Assembly (NCBI GenBank): GCA_037042915.1
Contig: CM073199.1
Span: 2,728,001-2,792,000, forward strand
Reading direction: 5' to 3'
DNA length: 64,000 nt
Origin: Auricularia sp. M13
Taxonomy: Eukaryota; Basidiomycota; Agaricomycetes; Auriculariales; Auriculariaceae
Made by a program: the position numbers and the translations under genes. Shown in pieces: positions 57,122 to 64,000 of the stretch. The notes below the pieces were generated by a model. The model had not been told where the DNA came from and made no database searches. It saw nothing but the letters and a program-made list of their open reading frames with translations. Numbering within the stretch: position 1 is the stretch's first letter; the number at the start of each line of letters is the position of its first letter.

Positions 57122-58709
57122 CAGCGGATTGCCCGGTGCATTCCCAAAAAGGCCACTGATGGGATGGAGACTGCTCCTGCGCAAGGAGTCTGGTGCCGCC
57201 TGCAGGCGGAAGATCCAGAGCTAGTGGATACGCTGCGACGCGAAGAATATTTCGACACAGGGGCGCTCGGCGCCTGGTTTCTAGACCCACTTGCAAGGCG
57301 AGCGAAGCTGGAAGAGCTCATCCGGCTCGGTGTGCCCGTCTTCTACCCGTGGTCCATGAACTTGGAAGAATTGTCTCCGATACTTGCTATGCCCGCGGAG
57401 GCCTCGATCTTCCTGCTTCAGTGGCGCGCGCGCGACCGCTTGCATCCTGGGAGGTCAACCCAGAGCCATCGCGCGCCTCGACCCCGACCGTCGACTCAGC
57501 GGAGTCCTGCAGCGTCACGCCGGACGCCTCTCCCGCGCCAGAATTGGTGGAAGAGTCGGACCCCGTCCCGAAAACGTTGCTAGAAAGAATCTCGGTGCCC
57601 AGGTCGAGCGTCAGCTCAGACGAGAACATGTACGACTACGGCTATGACGAACAGACCTGGAGCGCACTGGCTGACAAGCTGGACGAAATCGAGGGGGTTG
57701 GGCAAGGCGAGACGAATTCGAGCCCGCCGGGCAACGAGCGCATCAAGGAGGACGTCATCGAGGTTAACAACGGCCGCGTCGGTCAGCCGGATGACGCCTT
57801 CCCTACCGAGGGCCGCCAGTTCTTCTTCGTACACAGTGCTCGCCTCCAGACGTGGCTGGGAGACGACCTGAAGTTTGCCCCTTGCAAACAGGTGGATAAA
57901 CAGATACAGTGCGTGCTGTCGGACGACACTGATTTCCTCACCTCGCTCTGCCCACCACGAAGCCGAGTCTACGACGGTGACGACGACACCTGCATGGCGG
58001 AAGCGCCAGGAGGAGAAGTCGTTGCTAGGGCCCCTACGCTGCTCATCTATGATGACGGACTAGTTCGTCACGCGTTCTCATACGCATTCTCTGTGGGCAT
58101 CGTCAGCGACTTCAACGAGCTCGTCGAGTTTCTCATAGAGAACGGGATGCGTTTCTCGACGGGTATAGAGGTGTCTGCGCCAGAGCCCATCCACGCTAGG
58201 AACGACCATCAAGTCCCTAGGCACTACTGGTTCGACGAGGAAGCAACCCTGGCGCGGCAGTACGCGCACTGGTCAGCCGCCGTCTACAAGATCGCCGACC
58301 TGACGCACGTCGCCAGAGCCGCCATTGCTCGCGGTGGCATACTAGCACTGGCGCTGCGTGCCTTTTCTGAGCCTCTATTCCCTCTTCGTCCCACTGCCGC
58401 GGTGTTCAAGTACGGAAGCTCAGCTCCCACACATGTCATGATGACTGGCTGTCGGAGGAAGAGGAGACGCTGCTTCTCGGATACTCGTCGCCGCAAGCCA
58501 CGGGTAGTCTCCTTCCCCCGGTCGCGGTGTTCAACCGCTACTTCGCCGGTATTCTCTCAGCACAAGTGGAGAACTGGTTCAACAAGCGCATTCTGGAGCT
58601 CAAGTGCGGCACGGGCCTCGACTCGAGCAAACGGGAGAAAGGAGCCATGAGCGGCAACGAGTGGAAGCGTGCGCTGCGTACCGCTGCGCGGAATTGGTAC
58701 TCCTCATGA
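57122..58709 (+). pseudogene. Multi-copy hypothetical family member with two frameshifts
   Basis: Starts after an AG with RIARCIPKKATDGMETAP, then DPELVDTLRREEYFDTGALG and AKLEELIRLGVPVFYPWSMN. The frame changes inside a CG-dinucleotide run (gcgcgcgcgcga, about 57427-57438) and goes on with an acidic middle (NMYDYGYDEQTWSALADKLD) and FFFVHSARLQTWLGDDLKFA. A second change near 58440 leads to WLSEEEETLLLGYSSPQATG and RYFAGILSAQVENWFNKRIL, ending WYSS at 58709. Total about 520 codons. If the two single-base shifts are real the gene is broken; the CG run is also a place where sequencing or polymerase slippage is likely. No named domain. Its first exon is duplicated at 35155-35240, so the family has several copies. 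Confidence 0.6.
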
Positions 58710-59584
58710 TCGACCCTTGGAGGGGGGGCTCTGTAAGGGGTACTTTGGACTAACTCCGAGCGTCGCTCACTAGGATTGTTTGTTTTGACAATACACATCT
58801 TACCGTCTTCGCATTCTCGTTCTCGTTCCGGCGCAAAGCCTGAACCGTGAACCGGGAATAGCGAGACTCTTTCGACGATCTATAGCGCGCCTCTCCCGTC
58901 CTCGTAGCTCGCCCACGCGTGCAAGCCCTTTGTACCCTTGAGACTCTCTCCAGCTCTCGAACTCTTTACACCTCTGCCGGTTGCTCGTAGCATGCAGTTA
59001 GGCTTTCCTACTTGAACCTCAACGAGCGGACCCGCGCTCGTTACACTGCTTTCTTGCACCATTGACGGCAGACGATCTGCCCAGCGAGCGTGGCCTGACC
59101 TCTTCGCATCACAGTGTGTTTTCTCACTGTCAGGGGTCCTCTAAATGCACTAGACACCACTCCGATCTGGTTAGGAGACCCCAGGCAATATCTGGAATTG
59201 CTGCTGCTTTTTTGCACCATTGACGGCAGATGGTCTGCCCAGCGAGCGTGGCCTGACCTCTTCGCATCACAGTGTGTTTTCTCACTGCAAGGGGCAAGCT
59301 CCTCCCCAGCAGATTCGCCAGCATCATGATCGTGCTTGTATCCTCGCAGGTGTAGAGTACGTAGTAAACCGGTGCAGAGATTGATTGCCGAGAATATACC
59401 AAAAGTTGGGGCGATGTTACGCTGGCGAACCGTTGGCACAACTTGTACAAGCGCCCAAGGAGCGCACAGGAGATCAAGCCCAAAAACCGGGCCGTTGATG
59501 TCCGCCGGCGTTTGCAGCGCCAGGCGCCGTGGCGCGTCGCGTCGCGTCGCAGTCAGTTTTTCACTTGCACCGTTGTATCGCGCC
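58710..59584. other. Intergenic region upstream of the RecQ-like gene
   Basis: Contains the tandem-like pair of 76-bp repeats described separately. No frame is convincing. The last 200 bp before the ATG at 59585 are the presumed promoter and leader; no TATA word stands out. Confidence 0.35.
59054..59287. repeat. Pair of 76-bp direct repeats 158 bp apart
   Basis: Bases 59054-59129 (ttgcaccattgacggcag ... tgttttctcactg) recur at 59212-59287 with about two differences. The spacer holds an imperfect inverted repeat (aggggtcct ... aggagacccc). The pair lies about 300 bp before the RecQ-like start, so it may be promoter duplication or the subterminal repeats of an element. Confidence 0.85.
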
Positions 59585-62216
59585 ATGCCGCCGAAGATGC
59601 CATCCCTCGAGCAGCATCGACAACGTGCTTTGGAGGTGTTTGGCAAGCTGCCATGCCTTTCACAGGCGCACATCAGTCTTCAGCAGATGCAGGGCAAGAA
59701 CTGCTTTTTTATCTCGGGCACGGGCAGCGGCAAGACCTTGACCATATGGCTGCCACTCATACACAATGAAATCAGCACACTTCTGGTGTTCTCTCCCTTG
59801 CTGGTACTTGCGGCTCAACAAGCTGCTGATCTGACAGCGTCTGCTGGTGCTTCAGGGATCAAGGCTGTTGCGCTGACAGGAACTTCCTGCTCGGCGGTTG
59901 CTGTCAAGGTGGGCTCACTGAACAATCCGGTTCTCCCTGGTCTAATTAGTCTTTTAGAGCGTGGCAGATGGACAAACACGTGCTGTGATTATGCCTCCCG
60001 AGCTTGTCGACGATCCGTGTGTCGAAGATCTGGGACTCCAAACGGTTTACCAACCATCTCGGGTTGTGTTTGACGAGGTACACTGTCTCAGTACATGGAG
60101 CCGCAGCTTTTGGCCCAGCTACATGGCTGCAGTTCAGCTTCTCTGGCGGCTCCCTCCTGGGACTCGCATATACGGACTCTCGGCGACGCTCTCGGAATCT
60201 GTTCTATCCGATTGTCTGAGCATCCTGCGTTTGGATCCAGGGAAAACCGTCATTGTCAGACGAAGCAACAATCGCCCGAACATCCGCTACAGTGTCCGGC
60301 AGATGCAGTTTGGAATGCAAACTTGTGCTGATGCCGCGTTCATCATCCCCTGCTCTCCTGGCGCTGGTTTCGTGAGGCCGCCCAAGGTCATGCTTTTCTG
60401 CAACAGCCGAGGTGATGCTGAGGCCATCGGAGACTACTTCATACGGAGGGTTGGCTTCGGGAAGGTGGTCTGGTACCATTCTGGCCTGAGTGACGCTTTC
60501 AAGGAGGAAAAGGTTCGGCAGTTCAAGGTGGGTGAGATCTGGGGTCTTATTTGCACAGATGCAGCTGGAATGGTATGCCCTATACATACTAAATTCGCAT
60601 ATTTCTCATGATCTTTCAGGGCTTAGACATTCCGGATATCAAACTTGTTGTGCAGTGGAAGGTTCCCGATTCCCTCGATACACTGATGCAGCGTTTTGGG
60701 CGCGCCGTCTGTGACCCTGCTCTCGAAGGAGCGGCAGTTCTTATCGCAGAGCCATCGCGATTCTGGAAGGACAACGATGGACCGGGGTCTGATGCAGAAG
60801 ACGCCAAAGCCGTTGTCGCGGCACAGTCCCGAGCGCCGCATGTTCAAAACGTACGCCCACCTGCCACGCTCCTAGCTGCTCCTACAGCAGTCATCCCCGC
60901 CAAACGAAAGCGCAAAGGCTCAGAGGTCAATCACGACATGGACCTTTTTGTTAATGCAGGGCGCACGGCGTGCAAATTGATGAATTAGTACCGGTCCGAG
61001 CGCATGTACATACACCGTGCCGGACTCCGATATGATAACTCTCCCTTTCCCCGCTCCATCCCCTGCCTGTTCCAACACAAATGCCGTTGGAAGGTGGTGT
61101 GCAAACACTACAGCAACGACAAAGCTGGTGCGTAACCATTTCCTTGCTCGAATCTCTATCTTACTTGATGTAGACACTGAGGATTCGTGCTGTGCGTGTT
61201 GCCAGCCTCCTGCGGGTCGCGTTTGCTGCGATATTTGTCAACCGGACGAATTTGCAGCACTCGATATCGATGCGCTAGACCGGCCAAAGTGAACTCGGGG
61301 CAAGAACAAGACCAAGACCCTGCCCTACGAGCGCGGTCCAAAGGAGAAGGCCATCTGGAACGAGCTACGGGTCCTCCGCGCTGCTCTTGCCGTGCGCGAG
61401 CTCGGCAGGATCTATCTCGCCGCAGAGGCCTTTCTTGGTGACGAACTACTTGACATTTTTGTAGATCTGGCCCATTATAAGGCGCTCAACTCTCCGGAGG
61501 ACTTGTATCGCGAGACCACGTGGGTCTATGCAGAAAAGTATGGCGCCGAGATCCTTGAGCTCGTCAAGACACACATCCCGCAGTCGGGCGCGGAGGCTGC
61601 ATCCGTTGACAGTGCTACTACTGCTGGTATGTCCTCTGTCTCTCTGATAATCCGTTTCTCACTCTCTTTGTCTAGATGGCCTGCCGGCTCGCAAGAAGGC
61701 GAAGACTACAACTACGTCGAGCTCCACGTCGCACCCCGTGCTTGCAGATGCAACCAATACAGCGCCGCCAGCTGCCAAAGATACAAGCTCAGAAGGTTTA
61801 CGCAAAAAGGCAGCGCAAAGCTGTTGCAAATGTGGTGCAAAGACTCATATTGGTAAGTGCTGCTGCGTGTGCAACGTTGCAGCATCATAACACTTGTTGC
61901 AGCATCAAATCGCATGTGCCCTATGCATCCCAAATCATTCACGCGTCCTCCGACCGCCCCAAGCATATCATCTTCCCCTCTCCCAGCCGTCACTTCTGCT
62001 CCTGTCGCACCAAGCACATCATCTGACATTGTTCCGCCTGTCGCACCCGTTCCCACTGTCCTGAGTGCACCAACTCCCTTTGTCCCGAGTGCACCAACTC
62101 CCTTTGTCCCGAGTGCACCATCATCTGCTCCTGGTCCTGTTGCATCGTTACCGCTGTCCGTGTCAGCCCCATTGACGCTCGGGCCCGTGCCCCCCGAACA
62201 CTTTTATTCTAATTAA
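59585..62216 (+). pseudogene. RecQ-like DNA helicase with C-terminal cysteine clusters; two in-frame stops
   Basis: Six exons stay in phase: 59585-59908, 59958-60572, 60620-61127, 61174-61626, 61676-61852, 61903-62216 (797 codons). Helicase motifs are in order: GTGSGKT (45-51), DEVH (147-150), SAT (183-185), a LFCNSR segment, TDAAGMGLDIPD (about 308-319) and QRFGRA (337-342). These fit the RecQ branch of SF2 ATP-dependent 3'-5' helicases. The end of helicase domain 2 is followed by Cys-rich segments (CCACCQPPAGRVCCDICQPD; later CCKCGAKTHIGASNRMCPMH) and a Pro/Ala/Ser tail. A TAG at 60986-60988 stops the frame after 435 residues, and a TGA at 61290-61292 is a second stop; coding character and splice phase continue past both. 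A truncated 435-residue helicase core could still be made, so function is uncertain. The stop codon touches that of the DUF6589 gene on the other strand. Confidence 0.88.
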
Positions 62217-63999
62217 CTACAGATCTAGATAGTCTATGAACTCATTGATCTCCTCGTCCGTCAGCAAGTCCGCATATTCATTCTCTAGATCTCCCTCACT
62301 GGGATCGGTCACACGATCATCTGGCACACCATCAAGCTTGACAACGAGTATCTTATCCCGCGAGAGTTTAATCATCCCCGCAGTAAGCTGGTTGGGTACA
62401 GATTTGGGTGCCTTTCTCCCCGAGCATTCTTGGTGGATCCTGCTTGCAACAATCATGGAGATGAGATTGCGGATCGTCTTCGTCATATCTGGGGGTTGGT
62501 GGCGGATATACCGGTGCGTCAAGTGGAAATTGTGCTCGACAAGTGTGAGGCACGAGCGGTAGAGTTCGATCAACAGTGAATGTTTGATTATACGCTCGAG
62601 GGTACGGTTTGAACTTTCACCCGCATGAATTGTCTGGAACCATCCCGTTCAGTATGCAGTGACCCTGAAAACATGCTCTCACCTTTTGTAGCATGTTGTT
62701 AACCTCCAGGAGCTAGTCAACCCCACGGAAACCATCAGCCTTGCCAGACGGGTTGCAGAGCCAGTTCATTCTGACAGCGCGCGCCGTTTGAGGTGGCAAA
62801 AAGTGTTGAAGATTTGTGAGGAAGCGTGACAAAAACGTCGCATACTTGTGCTTCCCCACTGCCATGAAGATGAATATCCAGAAAGCCAGATTCTTCTCCA
62901 CGCGTCCAATATGGCCATGCGCGGAAGCGTGGCAGAGTTCCAGGTAAAGGATAGCGTCCCGGTGCCACAGCTGCGAGTTCTCCAATTCCTGATCGCACTG
63001 ACTGGCCGGCCGAAGTCTATCGCCATTGAAACTCTCGCCGGCCACAAACCGTGTGACCAGGGTCTCTGAGAGGGACACAATCTGTGTCCACGGAGGGTTA
63101 CTCGCGGCAAAGGCCTCCAGACTTTTGTAGCCAAGCTCGCCGACAATAATGGTCCAGCAATCGAGCATAGATGCTTCTGTCACATACTGGATGATATCAT
63201 GCAGCTGACGGAAGGTAGGCTTTGTACCAATCTTGATAGACTCCTTGGGGCGTAGTTTGCATGCGAAGGTGTATACTGACGTTGAGTCCCCACGAAGAGA
63301 GACAAACGGCTCGATGTAAATCCGCCACAGAGCTTCTGCGGCTGCCATCTTGATGTGGAACATGCCAGGTACGCCAAGGACCCATTGCAGGCCATTTTCA
63401 GCAGTGCCCTCGATACGGCGACTCTTGATCAGCGAATCCACCTTCTCCAGGGTTGCGAGATCCCCGTGAACTAGCATAACATATTCCTCAAGCTCCTGGG
63501 ATCGACCTTTGAAGCCAGCCTGCTCTAGCATCTCCGCCAGGATGGCAGCCTGTGCGTCATTGGTGCTCTCGTCTATCTGCATTGTCCTGGCAGGATATTG
63601 AACGGTGCGAGAGACTGAAATCTCAATCTCGCCCTCAGTGCTGCGAACAAGAATTCGACGTGCATGGTAAGCATATATTGGGGCGGGATAGTCTTCATCG
63701 GGCATGAGCTTGGCTATATCTGTGAAGTTCATGCGGAAAATCGGAACACCGTCAAGGCGTTCGTAATTGAGCACCGATTTACGCCAAAGCTCCGCGCATA
63801 CACAAAGATCCCAAGGTGTTGCATGCACAATAGCGAGAAACGTAGCAGAGGTGACGTTGAACCAGGTGCTCTGCTTCTCAACAGTGGGCTGCGAGGTCTT
63901 GAAGCCGAGGTTCAGGTTGTCGTATGCGAAATTCAGAATCCAACGCCCAGCAAGAGCCATGATCTGATGGCGATTATCGTTGGTGAGAGAGTTTACCAT
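62217..63999 (-). pseudogene. DUF6589 protein, 5' end beyond the window, one in-frame stop
   Basis: The minus-strand frame 63999-62683 (439 codons) and exon 62633-62217 (139 codons) join in phase over a 49-bp GT...AG intron. Typical DUF6589 blocks: WILNFAYDNLNL, LNYERLDGVPIFRMNF, VMLVHGDLATLEKVDSLIKS, VLGVPGMFHIKMAAAEALWR, WLCNPSGKADGFRGVD, then AGESSNRTLERIIKHS. DUF6589 is a fungal-expanded family of unknown function; conserved Asp residues in YDN and HGD suggest a nuclease or transposase fold (inference). A TAG at 62715-62713 interrupts the frame directly after F-R-G-V-D, while the same frame goes on to the splice site (LLEVNNMLQK). An ATG is present at 63999, but homologous proteins are longer at the front, so the gene probably continues outside. 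It converges on the RecQ-like gene without spacer. Confidence 0.85.
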
Positions 64000-64000
64000 C

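Overview
The window looks like nuclear DNA of a basidiomycete fungus, most likely an Agaricomycete. Real genes are split by introns of about 45-60 bp with GT...AG ends. The recognisable families (an F-box/LRR-like protein, CxC5/CxC6 KDZ-associated cysteine clusters, a RecQ-like helicase, DUF6589, binuclear-zinc-cluster-like proteins) are typical of expanded, transposon-linked families in that class. Gene density is low, and much of the window is mobile-element debris, so it reads as an accessory, repeat-rich region rather than a conserved housekeeping block. No rRNA gene, clean tRNA gene or CRISPR array was seen.

Layout. 1-3.3 kb: GC-rich retroelement debris, an inverted repeat and a small MITE. 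3.4-5.0 kb: an intact F-box gene. 5.7-12.6 kb: a short two-exon gene and a divergent, many-exon decayed gene sharing a promoter region with repeated GCGCACCTG-type sites, then a GCR1_C-like remnant. 14.0-15.6 kb: an intron-retaining MCM3 pseudogene on the minus strand. 18.4-20.3 kb: a composite minisatellite of 124-bp and 58-bp units. 21.0-23.2 kb: an element end, a tRNA-derived Pol III unit and a C-rich tandem region. 23.2-28.1 kb: an 11-exon gene coding for an SR-rich protein with CxC5/CxC6-like domains. 28.3-31.7 kb: an LTR and a DNA element carrying two arrays of a 9-bp site repeated every 21 bp. 31.7-41 kb: decayed genes, a 646-bp foldback element, a TA-flanked MITE, a zinc-cluster gene and a further MITE. 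41-51 kb: mostly non-coding, with the second near-identical copy of the TA-flanked MITE and a 1.04-kb inverted-repeat element. 51.6-58.7 kb: a second zinc-cluster gene, a second LTR copy, small genes, a pogo-like MITE and a frameshifted gene. 59.6-64.0 kb: a RecQ-like helicase gene and a DUF6589 gene facing each other, with their stop codons directly adjacent.

The most system-like part is the right end. The RecQ-like gene and the DUF6589 gene form a zero-spacer convergent pair, as expected of a compact two-gene element. Both carry in-frame stops compatible with C-to-T change, so this copy looks inactivated. The CxC5/CxC6 gene, by contrast, stays open over all eleven exons (1451 codons plus stop) and is probably functional. 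The phased-array element at 30-31 kb looks like a non-autonomous element with transposase-binding arrays; its autonomous partner is not visible here.

Limits: all calls come from reading the sequence; no database search was run. Exon borders come from GT/AG signals and frame continuity.
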